From positions 87,564-151,563 of the forward strand of contig FR899622.1 in NCBI GenBank assembly GCA_000437435.1: a stretch of 64,000 bases of DNA, read 5' to 3'. This document shows positions 43,644 through 53,035 of the stretch, one piece after another (position 1 is the stretch's first letter; the number at the start of each line of letters is the position of its first letter). The stretch comes from Clostridium sp. CAG:768. Its GTDB lineage: Bacteria > Cyanobacteriota > Vampirovibrionia > Gastranaerophilales > Gastranaerophilaceae. The position numbers and the translations under genes were made by a program. Below the pieces are notes generated by a model. That model was not told the DNA's origin. It was given only the letters and a program-made list of their open reading frames with translations, and ran no database searches.

Positions 43644-43796
43644 ATGGAAAATGAATTAGCGACTGAAAATTCAACACAAGAAGTATTTTTAGACTTGAAC
43701 AATGGGGAGTATTTGCAATTCGATATGACATTACCTATTCAAATTTTATTTGATGACGTAATGAACTTTGTATCAAAAACAGATTTTGAAGATTAG
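43644..43796 (+). CDS. small acidic protein of 50 residues, unknown
   Basis: An ORF from ATG 43644 to TAG 43794-43796, with TAAGGAG seven bases upstream and a terminator 25 bases downstream. The peptide starts MENELATENSTQEVFLDLNN, is acidic, without cysteines or a membrane segment, and ends SKTDFED. It has its own short transcription unit. I do not recognise it, but the ribosome site and terminator make it a credible gene. Confidence 0.7.
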   Translation: MENELATENSTQEVFLDLNNGEYLQFDMTLPIQILFDDVMNFVSKTDFED

Positions 43797-43820
43797 AATT
43801 TATTAAAATGTAAGCAAAAA

Positions 43821-43853
43821 AACATCGATTATTATTTTAATCGATGTTTTTTT
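43821..43853 (+). terminator. Rho-independent terminator
   Basis: An AACATCGATTA / TAATCGATGTT stem of 11 bp with a TTATTT loop is followed by a T-run. It ends the 50-residue protein gene. Confidence 0.85.
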
Positions 43854-43930
43854 AGTATAAAATATAGTAAAATGTCGATGTTCATGAAATAATAATTTTA
43901 TTAAAATTTTGTTGCAAAGAGGGATATTAT

Positions 43931-46048
43931 ATGGATAAATTCATTAGATTAGCATGCATTTTATCAATTATATTTTTAGGGATTTTACCTGCAAATGCTG
44001 ATTTTAAAGAACATTTTGACTTAGGGCAACAGTATTTAGCTAATTATCAATATTCAGGAGCTATTACAGAATTTAAAAGCGCATTACGAATTAATTATTT
44101 AGACAACTCTGCAAGAATTGGACTTATAAATTCTTATCTTGCAAGAGGCATGTATTATGCAAATACTGACAGAGATTATCAAAAAGCCGCTAATGATTAT
44201 AGGGCTGCACTATTCTACTTAGTATATTATCCAAATGCAAATCAAGTAAAAAATTCTTCACAAGCAATTGTCATGGCAACATCTGCCCTTAATCAATGCT
44301 TAAACAATATTGATTTTAATACCTCCCCAACAAATAGACTTGCAACAGCTAAACAATTAAGAGCAGAAGGTGACTTTGCAGCTGCTGGATACGAATTTAA
44401 TCAAACTCTTTCCGATAAAAATTTGATAAAAGAAAGTTTTGAACAAACTGGCGACATTATGAAACTTTTGGGGAATGATCCAAAAGCAGCAGAATATTAT
44501 AAAAAAGCAGTAGCTGTATCTCCTAATGACATTGATTTAAGATTATCCTATGCAAAAATGCTTGACAAACTAGGCAAAGAAGATGAAGCAGTAGAAGAAT
44601 ATAATTATATACTATCTAAGACAACAGATAATAAAGATGTACTGTACTCTTTAGAAAGAATTTATAAAAGGAAATTGGAAGATTCTCCAAATGATGCAAC
44701 TATAACTGCCAACCTCGGGGCTATTATGCAAAAATCTGGGAACTACGATGAAGCTCTTAGATACTATTCAAAAGCAGAATACCTGGATCCATCAAATGTA
44801 AATACTAGACTAAATGTCGGAACATTATATCAACAAAAAGGTGACTATAAAACAGCTATAACTGCTTATGATTCTGTTTTGATAATCTACCCAGATAATG
44901 CACTTGCAAACTTATATAAAGCTCAATCTCTATCAGCTATGGGAGATAAAAAAGGCGCACTAGATTTATACAAAAAAGTGCTTTCTCTTGAACCAAACAA
45001 CGAAATAGCTCAAGCAGAAATGCTTAATATGGTAAAAGAAACAATGACGACTGCTCAATTTGTAGATTATATCAAGAAAAATAATCCTAATAATGCAGCA
45101 AACATTTTATATACATACGCTCTTGATTTACACAAACAAAATAAATTAAATGATTCAATTGCAATATATAATGAAGTAATAAAACTTACACCTAGCAACC
45201 CTGAAGTATATGTAAACCTTGCAATCGCACAAGGTCAAACAAAAAACTATGACGCAGCTATAGCAACTTTAAACACAGCAAATACAAAATTTCCAAATAA
45301 TTCACAAGTAACAGATGCCTTAAAATCAATAAGTGCTCAATCCACAGATGAAAAACTCGAAATTGCAGCAAATTACTACAATAATAAAGATTATCAAAAT
45401 GCAATCAATGAATATTTAAAGATTCAACCAGCTACATCAGACACAATGCTAGGAGTTGCATCTGCATATCAAAATATGGGCAACAACGATAAGGCAATTG
45501 AATATTACAAACAAGCCTTGAATCTTGCCCCAACAAATTCAGATATTGCATATTATATTGCAGCCTTATATGCAGACAAAGAAGATATAGCAAATGCAAA
45601 GACTTATGCTCAAAAAGCAATAAGCCTTAATAAAACAAATAAGCAAGCTCAAGAATTACTTGAAAGTCTTAATGCTCAAATAGCTTCACAAGAATTAGAA
45701 CAAGCAATATCATTATTCGATTCTGAAAAATATACAGAAAGTCTTGCAATACTAAATAAAATATTAACATCTGAACCAAATGATTCTTATGCACTGTATT
45801 ATAGAGGGATGATTTATGATACTCAAAAGAAATATACACAAGCAATAGCAGACTACAAAAAAGCAATTGGAATAAATCCTGATTTAACAATTGTTAATTA
45901 CCTAATAGGTGTTGACTATGATATGCTTGCGCAATACAAAAATGCAATATCACACTACAAAGCATTTACAACAACATATTCAGAAAATGATGAATACTTA
46001 AAATATGCACAAACAAGACTTAGCGAATTAAAACAATATGACAAATAA
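43931..46048 (+). CDS. secreted TPR-repeat protein
   Basis: A 705-residue exported protein. The signal peptide MDKFIRLACILSIIFLGILPANA is followed by a probable cleavage before D24. The rest is a chain of tetratricopeptide repeats, with recurring AxxxYxxAL...P-N-x-x patterns (for example PKAAEYYKKAVAVSPND, DEALRYYSKAEYLDPSN, TQAIADYKKAIGINPD). It may be a periplasmic scaffold for protein complexes such as pilus or envelope assembly; no partner is shown by the sequence. It overlaps dusB by 11 bases. The start is ATG 43931 behind AAAGAGGG. Confidence 0.88.
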   Translation: MDKFIRLACILSIIFLGILPANADFKEHFDLGQQYLANYQYSGAITEFKSALRINYLDNSARIGLINSYLARGMYYANTDRDYQKAANDYRAALFYLVYYPNANQVKNSSQAIVMATSALNQCLNNIDFNTSPTNRLATAKQLRAEGDFAAAGYEFNQTLSDKNLIKESFEQTGDIMKLLGNDPKAAEYYKKAVAVSPNDIDLRLSYAKMLDKLGKEDEAVEEYNYILSKTTDNKDVLYSLERIYKRKLEDSPNDATITANLGAIMQKSGNYDEALRYYSKAEYLDPSNVNTRLNVGTLYQQKGDYKTAITAYDSVLIIYPDNALANLYKAQSLSAMGDKKGALDLYKKVLSLEPNNEIAQAEMLNMVKETMTTAQFVDYIKKNNPNNAANILYTYALDLHKQNKLNDSIAIYNEVIKLTPSNPEVYVNLAIAQGQTKNYDAAIATLNTANTKFPNNSQVTDALKSISAQSTDEKLEIAANYYNNKDYQNAINEYLKIQPATSDTMLGVASAYQNMGNNDKAIEYYKQALNLAPTNSDIAYYIAALYADKEDIANAKTYAQKAISLNKTNKQAQELLESLNAQIASQELEQAISLFDSEKYTESLAILNKILTSEPNDSYALYYRGMIYDTQKKYTQAIADYKKAIGINPDLTIVNYLIGVDYDMLAQYKNAISHYKAFTTTYSENDEYLKYAQTRLSELKQYDK

Positions 46049-47018
46049 CAAAGTACAAACCCTAATACAAAGCAAAGTGTCACTTGCCCCAATGGCAGGT
46101 ATTACAGACTACGTATTAAGAAGTTTGGTTCGAAAATATTCAAAAAATGCGCTTTTAACAACAGAAATGATCAGTTCTGAATACCTTGCTCAAACTATGA
46201 ATGGCAGAAGCGGAATTGAAATTTTAAAACGGGATAATGATCATTCCCCTATTTCATATCAAATTAGCGGACACAAGCCTCATATGATGAAACAAGCTGC
46301 AGAATTTTTAAACAACTATGCAGACATGATTGATATTAATATGGGTTGTCCTGTAAAAAAAGTTGTAGGCGGACAAGATGGTGCAGCTTTAATGAGAACA
46401 CCAGACCTTGCTGCTGATTTAGTCAAAGCAGTAAAAGATGGAACTGATAAGCCAGTAAGTGTAAAATTCAGATTAGGCTACACTACAGATGAGATGAATT
46501 ATGTAGAATTCGGACAACAAATGCAAGAAGCCGGAGCTGAATTTATTACAATACATGGTCGGACTCGTTCTCAAATGTATTCAGGAAGTGCTGATTGGGC
46601 AAAAATAAGAGCTTTAAAAGAAAATGTCGATATTCCGGTTTTTGCAAACGGTGATATAACAAGCATTAATGATGCGATAAAATGTCTTGAACTGTCCAAA
46701 GCTGATGGAGTTGCAATCGGACGTGGCGCAATTGGAGACCCTACTCTTATTGCAAGAATTGAACACTATTTACATACAGGAGAAAAACTTCCAATTCCTC
46801 CGTTAGAAGATAGAATCGAAATGCTAAAATGGCACCTAAATGAAGAAATCAGACTTCGAGGAGAAAATGTTGGAATAAAATTTATGCGCAAATTTTATCC
46901 ATACTATTTATCAGGTTTTGAAAATGCAAAAGTATTACGCTCAAAACTTGTACTAGAAGAAAATTATCAAACAATCCTTAATTTACTGCAATCCTGTTGT
47001 CAAAAAAGTTATTTTTAA
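46038..47018 (+). CDS. dusB: tRNA-dihydrouridine synthase
   Basis: A flavin enzyme that reduces uridines in tRNA D-loops. It has 326 residues. The TIM-barrel FMN site starts with VSLAPMAGITDYVLRSL; the catalytic Cys lies in DINMGCPVKKVVGGQDGAALM; SVKFRLGY, ITIHGRTRSQMY and GVAIGRGAIGDP complete the family set. It is of the bacterial DusB type. The start overlaps the TPR gene by 11 bases. It ends at a terminator shared with argS. Confidence 0.94.
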   Translation: MTNNKVQTLIQSKVSLAPMAGITDYVLRSLVRKYSKNALLTTEMISSEYLAQTMNGRSGIEILKRDNDHSPISYQISGHKPHMMKQAAEFLNNYADMIDINMGCPVKKVVGGQDGAALMRTPDLAADLVKAVKDGTDKPVSVKFRLGYTTDEMNYVEFGQQMQEAGAEFITIHGRTRSQMYSGSADWAKIRALKENVDIPVFANGDITSINDAIKCLELSKADGVAIGRGAIGDPTLIARIEHYLHTGEKLPIPPLEDRIEMLKWHLNEEIRLRGENVGIKFMRKFYPYYLSGFENAKVLRSKLVLEENYQTILNLLQSCCQKSYF

Positions 47019-47029
47019 CAATTAAAAAC

Positions 47030-47062
47030 TAGCCCCTGAAAAATTTCAGAGGCTAATTTTTT
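47030..47062. terminator. terminator between dusB and argS
   Basis: A TAGCC-x-CTGAAA / TTTCAG-x-GGCTA stem is followed by ATTTTTT on the plus strand, with A-rich DNA on the left, so it can serve both converging genes. Confidence 0.8.
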
Positions 47063-47090
47063 AAAATTATTACTAGGTTATATTAAACAC

Positions 47091-48806
47091 TTACATTCTT
47101 TCAGGAGCTGTAATTGCCAAAATATCTTCTAAAGCGTTATGAAGAAGAGTTTTTACACTCCATACAAGTGCAATTCTTGCTTTCATCATTTCTTTATCAT
47201 CAGAAATTACGCGATTTGCATTGTAGAATGAATGGAACTCACTAGCCAATTCTTGTACATATCTGCAAATTGTATAAACTTGTCTTGATTCTGCTGAATT
47301 TTTAATTACAGACTTATATTCTTCTAGTTTTAGAATTAATTGTCTTGCTGTATCAATTGTTGGAATAACCATATCAGCATTAAAATCCTTAATTAATTCA
47401 TTCAATTCAGCTTCACTCATTGGAGCAGGAGTTTTTTCTCCTGTTTCAGTATTAATTTTTTCAGCAATTACATTTCTTAAAATAGAACAAGCTCTGGCAT
47501 GTGCATATTGAACATAGAACACAGGATTTTCATCTGTACTTTTCTTTGCAAGTTCAATATCAAAATCTAGAGTTGTATCAATATTTCTCATTGACATCCA
47601 GAAACGAGTTGCATCAACACCAACTTCATCAATCAAGTCTTCTAGGGTTACCATATTTTTACGTTTACCCATTCTAACTTCATTACCATCAATTACAAGG
47701 TTTACTAATTGACCTAAAAGAACTTCTAATTTATTAGGATCATAACCTAATGCCTCGATAGATGCTTTTACACGAGCAACATAACCATGATGGTCTGCAC
47801 CCCAAATATTAATCATTCTATCAAAACCACGTTCCAATTTATCAATATGGTATGCAATATCAGCTGTCAAATAAGTATTTGAACCGTCAGCTTTTTTGAT
47901 AACTCTATCTTGATCATCACCATAATCTGAAGATCTAAACCAATCAGCACCATCTTTTTGATAAATTTTACCACTTGCTTTTAACTTATTAACACATTCT
48001 TCAACTTTACCTGATTTGTGCAAAGACAATTCTGAATAAAAATTATCAAAATTAACCTTAAACTTATCTAATAAATCTCGTTGAACTTTTTCTTCATATT
48101 CTTTTGCAAAATCACAAAGTTCCTGAATATCATCTGGTAATCCATTGTGAGTTTCCAAATATTTTTTTGCAACAGGTATTAAATATTCACCAGGGTAATA
48201 ATTCTTTCTTTCAATTTCATCAGTTGGGAAATCAACGTCTTCTCCAAGTTCTTGACGAATTCTTATTGCTAGAGAATTACCCAATTTTTGAATTTGAGAA
48301 CCTGCATCGTTAATATAAAATTCTTGGTATACATCATGTCCATAGAATTTTAAAAGGTTTGCTAATACTGAACCCATAGCAGCCCAACGTCCATGACCAA
48401 TATGGAAAGGTCCTGTAGGGTTTGCTGAGACATATTCTAGAATAATTTTTTCAGCTTCTATATTTTCAGGTTTACCAAAATCTTTCTTGCGAGTAAAAAT
48501 TTCTTCTACTAAATCAGATAATATTTTTTTACCGGCTTTAAAATTTATAAACCCACCAATTACAGTATATTCATTATCTTCTTTATTAATATATTCAAGA
48601 ATTGAATTTGCAATTTGAGGAGGTGCAATTTTAGCAAATCTTGCAAGAGAAGATACATTTACCGCATAATCTCCAAAATCAGAATTTTTAGGACGTTCAG
48701 GATTTAAAGATCCTCTTTTAAATTCTGTCATTGCACCTAACTTATTTTCTTTAATTGCTAATTCAATAGCATTTTCAATCTCATTTATAAAATAATCTTT
48801 TATCAT
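47091..48806 (-). CDS. argS: arginyl-tRNA synthetase
   Basis: Charges tRNA-Arg. About 571 residues from ATG 48806, which has GGAG six bases upstream; the ATG at 48818 overlaps that site and is less likely. The class I HIGH box is ANPTGPFHIGHGR. The KMSKS-type loop is the ArgRS variant RMGKRKNMVTLEDL. The N-terminal Add1 tRNA-binding domain and the C-terminal DALR anticodon-binding domain (ending ALEDILAITAPERM) are complete. Two tRNA-Arg genes lie a few kilobases away (51622 and 52939). Confidence 0.96.
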   Translation of the reverse strand: MIKDYFINEIENAIELAIKENKLGAMTEFKRGSLNPERPKNSDFGDYAVNVSSLARFAKIAPPQIANSILEYINKEDNEYTVIGGFINFKAGKKILSDLVEEIFTRKKDFGKPENIEAEKIILEYVSANPTGPFHIGHGRWAAMGSVLANLLKFYGHDVYQEFYINDAGSQIQKLGNSLAIRIRQELGEDVDFPTDEIERKNYYPGEYLIPVAKKYLETHNGLPDDIQELCDFAKEYEEKVQRDLLDKFKVNFDNFYSELSLHKSGKVEECVNKLKASGKIYQKDGADWFRSSDYGDDQDRVIKKADGSNTYLTADIAYHIDKLERGFDRMINIWGADHHGYVARVKASIEALGYDPNKLEVLLGQLVNLVIDGNEVRMGKRKNMVTLEDLIDEVGVDATRFWMSMRNIDTTLDFDIELAKKSTDENPVFYVQYAHARACSILRNVIAEKINTETGEKTPAPMSEAELNELIKDFNADMVIPTIDTARQLILKLEEYKSVIKNSAESRQVYTICRYVQELASEFHSFYNANRVISDDKEMMKARIALVWSVKTLLHNALEDILAITAPERM

Positions 48807-48892
48807 ATTTTTCTCCATAATTTATTTTGATATGAGATAATTATACAACAAAAAAACTATATGAAATCTAATGTTTGTAATATAATATTATT

Positions 48893-50260
48893 ATGATGAA
48901 TGTCCAAAATATTATTGATAGAATAAGAGAAATTTTAGACGACGAAACACTTATTCAGTTAAAAGAAGAACTGAATAGTTATCACGTTGCAGACTTAGCG
49001 GACATTTTTCAAGAATTAAAACCAGAAGAAAGATTGCAGTGCTTTAAATTATTAGACTTGGATAAAGCTGCTGACTTAATGGAATATCTTCCTCCTCAAA
49101 TGCAAGTCGAATTATTGAGCGATATTGACGAAAATATGGCTTCTCAAATCCTGACTCAATTACCTCACGATGCTGCTGCTGACGTTTTGGGGGATATGGA
49201 AGAAGATGAAAGTGAAACTTATTTAGACAAACTTCCACATAAATTTTCGGAAGAAGTAAGAGAATTATTAACATACAATGAAGATACAGCAGGTGGTATT
49301 ATGAACCCTGTGGTATTAACTGTAAATTTTGATATGAGTGTACAAGATGTATTAAATCATATTAGAATTAAAGCTGAACAAGATAACATGGAACTTTATT
49401 ATGTCTATGTTGTTGATAAACAAAATCACCTTTTAGGTGTTGTATCTTTAAGAAAACTATTAACATCACCAACAACTCAAAAAGTTGAAGATATCATGAT
49501 TTCTGATATTGTAAAATTACATGTTGATGATTACAGTGACTTTATTATTGATGAATTTATGAAATACCAATACAACGCATTACCTGTGGTAGATCTTTAT
49601 AATAGATTAAAGGGAATGATAACTTGGGATGACGTTCATGATTTATTCGAAGAAGAAACAACAGAAGAAATTTATCAATCTTCAGGTATTTCTACAGAAG
49701 TTGTTGATGAAGACGAAATTTTATCCGGAAATATTTTACAAGCAATCAGAGCTAGAACTCCTTGGCTTTTTATAACTTTAATAGGAGAATTTATTGCTGT
49801 TAATGTAGGGCATCATTTTGACCATACATTACAAGCATTACCTATAATTGCAATATTTATGCCACTACTTGCAGGATTAGGTGGTAATATCGGAACTCAA
49901 AGCATTACACTTATGGTTAGAGGGCTTTCCACTGGACAAGTTTCTCTAAGTTCTGCTATGCACCATATTTTGAGAGAAACATTTATTGGCTTTTTTATCG
50001 GTACAATATTTGGAACTCTTGTAACATTAGTTACTTGGGGTTGGCAGCATAATATGGAATTAGGAGCAGTTGTTGGTATTGCAATGGCAATAAATATGAC
50101 TATGGCAACAATTATTGGTACATTTACACCATTTGCACTAAAAGCAATGAAAGTAGACCCTGCTGTCGCATCAGGTCCAGTTATTGCGACAACTATAGAT
50201 GTTTTAGGGTTGGCAATATACTTTACTCTAGTGTCAACTTTTTTAATTAAGGTTATGTAA
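48893..50260 (+). CDS. mgtE: magnesium transporter MgtE
   Basis: A homodimeric Mg2+ channel of the inner membrane, 455 residues. It has an N-terminal helical domain with the repeated LxxxPPQMQVELLSDIDENMASQIL / LPHDAAADVLGDM pattern, two CBS domains that sense Mg2+ (~130-255), a plug helix, and five transmembrane helices (~285-455). The conserved pore segment GIAMAINMTMATIIGTFTPFALK and the end GPVIATTIDVLGLAIYF are intact. The start is ATG 48893. It is followed after 14 bases by the LCP protein. Confidence 0.95.
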   Translation: MMNVQNIIDRIREILDDETLIQLKEELNSYHVADLADIFQELKPEERLQCFKLLDLDKAADLMEYLPPQMQVELLSDIDENMASQILTQLPHDAAADVLGDMEEDESETYLDKLPHKFSEEVRELLTYNEDTAGGIMNPVVLTVNFDMSVQDVLNHIRIKAEQDNMELYYVYVVDKQNHLLGVVSLRKLLTSPTTQKVEDIMISDIVKLHVDDYSDFIIDEFMKYQYNALPVVDLYNRLKGMITWDDVHDLFEEETTEEIYQSSGISTEVVDEDEILSGNILQAIRARTPWLFITLIGEFIAVNVGHHFDHTLQALPIIAIFMPLLAGLGGNIGTQSITLMVRGLSTGQVSLSSAMHHILRETFIGFFIGTIFGTLVTLVTWGWQHNMELGAVVGIAMAINMTMATIIGTFTPFALKAMKVDPAVASGPVIATTIDVLGLAIYFTLVSTFLIKVM

Positions 50261-50274
50261 TAAAGGTAAAAAAT

Positions 50275-51606
50275 ATGACAAATCAAACACAAAGATACAG
50301 AAGAGATGTAAACAGAACAAAATCATTTATAAAACACGCAAAACAAGCAAGAGAAGAACGTTCATCATTTGCAAAAGTATTAATCGGTATGATGATAGTG
50401 TTCATTGGTATTCTACTAAGTATTTTCGTACTTGCTGATAATGAAGATTTCTTAGCAAAACATTTTGGAGAAAATTCTTTTATAACAAAATTGTTTGAAA
50501 AACTATCTGTAAGCAATAATAATAAAGAACATGCAGAATTTACTCTACCTTTTGGATTAAGAAGACAAAATGTACTGTTCTTAGGAGTTGACGCAAGCGG
50601 AAATCCAAACGATTTATGGACTGGTACAAGAACTGATACAATAATTTTAGTAAATATTGATCCTAGATCTAAATCAGTAAATGCTCTTTCAATACCAAGA
50701 GATAGTAAAGTATACTTACCAGGTGACAATGGTGTAAATAAAATCAATGCTGCTCATGCTATAGGCGGAATTGAAATGACTAAAAAAACTGTTGAAGACA
50801 CTTTAGGTGTACATATTGACAGATATGTAATGGTTCATGATAATGCCGTAAAAGAAATTGTAGATGCAATGGGTGGTGTAGATGTCTATGTTGAAAAACC
50901 AATGCATTACAACGATTATTCTGGGAATTTACATATCAACTTCACTAAAGGAGATCACCACTTAGATGGACAAAAAGCTGTTGAATATTTAAGATTTAGA
51001 CACGATGCATTAGGTGATATTGGAAGAACTCAAAGACAACAATGGTTATTAAGAAGTATTCTCACAAAACTAAAACAACCAGAAACTATTACAAAAATAC
51101 CTGACATCATATCAGTTGCAAAAAAATATGTAAAAACAGATATGTCTTTCTACGAAATGTCACAATATGCAGCATTAGCAAAACACGTTGATATGGATAA
51201 AATCGAAGTAGCGATGTTACCTGGAGCTCCAAACCAACGCGGATATATTAGTTACTGGATTTTAGATCCTGAAAAAACACAAGAAGTAGTTAACAGAGTA
51301 ATTTATAGAGATAAAGAACAATTCGATGAATTAGATCAAATGACAGCAGCTGTATTAGCATCTGATTCTACAAAGGGTCAACAAATGGCAGAAAACCTTA
51401 AAGCTGCAGGAATTGATGTAAAATGCACAGGAAGATCTACAAGATCTCATTCTCAATTTATTGCTCACTCAAGTAAAGTCACAAATGATTATTATAACTG
51501 GTTAAAAAAGAAAAATGAAGCATTTAGCGGCCTACAATTTGTTTATGATCCGGTAAATTATCAATGTGGCGAAACAGATTTTACAATCATTTTATCGGGG
51601 AATTAA
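50275..51606 (+). CDS. LytR-CpsA-Psr (LCP) family cell-wall ligase
   Basis: A 443-residue LCP enzyme that attaches undecaprenyl-linked glycans to the cell wall. A cytoplasmic basic start is followed by a transmembrane helix (VLIGMMIVFIGILLSIFVLA, ~39-58). The extracytoplasmic LCP domain shows VLFLGVDASG, RTDTIILVNIDPRSKSVNALSIPRDSKVYL, KINAAHAIGG and YLRFRHDALGDIGRTQRQQ, whose Arg and Asp residues bind the pyrophosphate lipid. A LytR_C domain ends the protein. It could attach the polymer of the 23-37 kb glycan locus, but that is inference. Confidence 0.92.
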   Translation: MTNQTQRYRRDVNRTKSFIKHAKQAREERSSFAKVLIGMMIVFIGILLSIFVLADNEDFLAKHFGENSFITKLFEKLSVSNNNKEHAEFTLPFGLRRQNVLFLGVDASGNPNDLWTGTRTDTIILVNIDPRSKSVNALSIPRDSKVYLPGDNGVNKINAAHAIGGIEMTKKTVEDTLGVHIDRYVMVHDNAVKEIVDAMGGVDVYVEKPMHYNDYSGNLHINFTKGDHHLDGQKAVEYLRFRHDALGDIGRTQRQQWLLRSILTKLKQPETITKIPDIISVAKKYVKTDMSFYEMSQYAALAKHVDMDKIEVAMLPGAPNQRGYISYWILDPEKTQEVVNRVIYRDKEQFDELDQMTAAVLASDSTKGQQMAENLKAAGIDVKCTGRSTRSHSQFIAHSSKVTNDYYNWLKKKNEAFSGLQFVYDPVNYQCGETDFTIILSGN

Positions 51607-51621
51607 TATTCCCCGTTTTTT

Positions 51622-51695
51622 GTGCCTGTAGCTCAGCTGGATAGAGCGTTTCCCTCCGAAGGAAAAGGTCGTGCGTTCGAATCGCATCAGGCATA
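51622..51695 (+). tRNA. tRNA-Arg (CCG)
   Basis: Acceptor GTGCCTG/CAGGCAT with a G-U first pair, D arm GCTC...GAGC, anticodon stem TTTCC/GGAAA with loop CTCCGAA (anticodon CCG), T loop TTCGAAT, discriminator A. CCA is not encoded. A terminator follows directly. Confidence 0.95.
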
Positions 51696-51733
51696 AAAAA
51701 GGTCAATGTCTCAGTAGATATTGACCTTTTTTA
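51695..51733 (+). terminator. terminator of tRNA-Arg (CCG)
   Basis: A GGTCAAT-x-TCT / AGA-x-ATTGACC stem with a CAGT loop is flanked by A6 and T6. Confidence 0.85.
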
Positions 51734-51774
51734 TCTGATTGATAGCGTATTAGAATGCCATTAGCGTTCGAGCG

Positions 51775-51860
51775 AAATTTTTGCAGATGGCGGAAAGATT
51801 TTATTTAAGCAATTTTTATTGCTATAATAAAATCTGGAGTCCCGTTTAACGCAAAAATTT
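51775..51860. repeat. 86-bp nested palindrome, non-coding
   Basis: Outer arms AAATTTTTGC (51775-51784) and GCAAAAATTT (51851-51860) are perfect. Inside, AGATTTTATT (51796-51805) pairs with AATAAAATCT (51826-51835), and AGCAAT with ATTGCT around TTTT. Two asymmetrical internal loops (11 and 15 bases, GC-richer) lie between the stems. It sits between tRNA-Arg and the hydE stop. It could be a small mobile repeat (MITE/REP-like) or a structured RNA. Confidence 0.65.
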
Positions 51861-51873
51861 CAAGACAATCGTA

Positions 51874-52845
51874 TCAAGCACGATTTCTATATCCACAAGA
51901 ATCCATTTCAATATAACGATTAATAGTCTTTAATTTTAAATCTAAATCTTCTCTTGTTGTACTTATCTTATTAGGATAAATTTCATACATTTTTTTATGA
52001 CAATCATCTGTAAGATTTGGCATTACAACATTCGCACCACTTTGCAATGCAAATAATCTTCCATCAGCTCTTAATGATTCCATTGCAGTAGTTGCAGGAA
52101 TATTTATATCCTTTAATAAAATTCGTGTTATAGCCATAACCTTAATTGCTAAATCCAAACTTCCAGTATTTGCATCTTTTAAAGGAGTATCAGGGTGAGG
52201 AATAAAAGGTCCAATACCTATCATATCAGCATCGAACTCTTTGAAAAATAAAATATCTTCAGCTAAAGATTCAATAGATTGTTCCGGCAACCCAACAAGA
52301 CAACCAGTTCCCGTTTCATATCCCAACTTTTTCAAATCATAAAGACAACGTACACGATTATCAAAATCAGCATAAGGGTGCATTTTTTTATACAAATTTT
52401 TATCAGTAGTTTCTATTCTTAATAAATACCTGTCTGCACCTGCATCTTTAAACGCTTTATAATCCTCAAAACTCTTTTCACCAATACTTAAAGTTAAAGC
52501 AACACCGAGATTTTTAATCTCAGATATTATTTCACACATTAATTTTGTATTAAAATAATCATCTTCTCCTGATTGAAGAACAATAGTTTTAAATCCCTCA
52601 TCAACACCTTTTTTAGCAATATCCAAAATTTCATCTTTAGACAATCTGTAACGGTTAACATGTTTATTTGAAGATTGCAGTCCGCAATAAAGACAATTGC
52701 ATTTACAAATATTTGAAAATTCAATCAAACCTCTTAAATGAACTCCATCGCCTACATACTTTTTACGAACAGTATCAGCTTTTTTAAAAATATCAGTGTC
52801 AGGAGATTTTAATATATCTACAATTTCTTTTTTAGATAAATTCAT
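51874..52845 (-). CDS. hydE: [FeFe]-hydrogenase maturase HydE
   Basis: A radical SAM enzyme taking part in making the H-cluster dithiolate bridge of [FeFe] hydrogenase, with HydF and HydG. It has 323 residues. The signature VHLRGLIEFSNICKCNCLYCGLQ has the cluster cysteines 47, 51 and 54; RYRLSKDEIL, TIVLQSGED, GIGPFIPHPDTPL and the TTAMESLRADGR segment follow the HydE order, as opposed to BioB. hydF, hydG and the hydrogenase are not in the window. Its presence points to hydrogen-producing anaerobic fermentation. The start is ATG 52845. Confidence 0.9.
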   Translation of the reverse strand: MNLSKKEIVDILKSPDTDIFKKADTVRKKYVGDGVHLRGLIEFSNICKCNCLYCGLQSSNKHVNRYRLSKDEILDIAKKGVDEGFKTIVLQSGEDDYFNTKLMCEIISEIKNLGVALTLSIGEKSFEDYKAFKDAGADRYLLRIETTDKNLYKKMHPYADFDNRVRCLYDLKKLGYETGTGCLVGLPEQSIESLAEDILFFKEFDADMIGIGPFIPHPDTPLKDANTGSLDLAIKVMAITRILLKDINIPATTAMESLRADGRLFALQSGANVVMPNLTDDCHKKMYEIYPNKISTTREDLDLKLKTINRYIEMDSCGYRNRA

Positions 52846-52938
52846 AAAAAAATTATATCACATCTATAAATTAATGAACTTTTATATTATAATAAATATG
52901 GTTGACAGCCGGTTTTAAATAAAATCGAAAAAGTATAT

Positions 52939-53012
52939 GGCTTCGTAGCTCAGCAGGATAGAGCAGCGGTTTCCTAAACCGAAGATCGCGCGTTCGAATC
53001 GCGCCGGGGCCA
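52939..53012 (+). tRNA. tRNA-Arg (CCT)
   Basis: Acceptor GGCTTCG/CGGGGCC (two G-U pairs), D arm GCTC...GAGC, anticodon loop TTCCTAA (anticodon CCT), T arm GCGCG TTCGAAT CGCGC, discriminator A. CCA is not encoded. It lies between the divergent hydE and the end of the carrier gene. Confidence 0.95.
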
Positions 53013-53035
53013 TATACTTTTATAAATTTATACAT

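Noticed and set aside
45432..45890. Minus-strand ORFs opposite the TPR gene
   Set aside because: Shadow frames of a well-supported secreted TPR protein; hydrophobic leucine-rich translations arise from the complementary strand.
50283..50747. 154-codon minus-strand ORF opposite the LCP gene
   Set aside because: The plus strand encodes a full LCP protein with membrane helix and catalytic motifs; the antisense ORF has no ribosome site or recognisable domain.
51874..52845. Annotation as biotin synthase (bioB)
   Set aside because: The VHLRGLIEFSN start and the TTAMESLRADGR segment follow HydE; no biotin gene is nearby.
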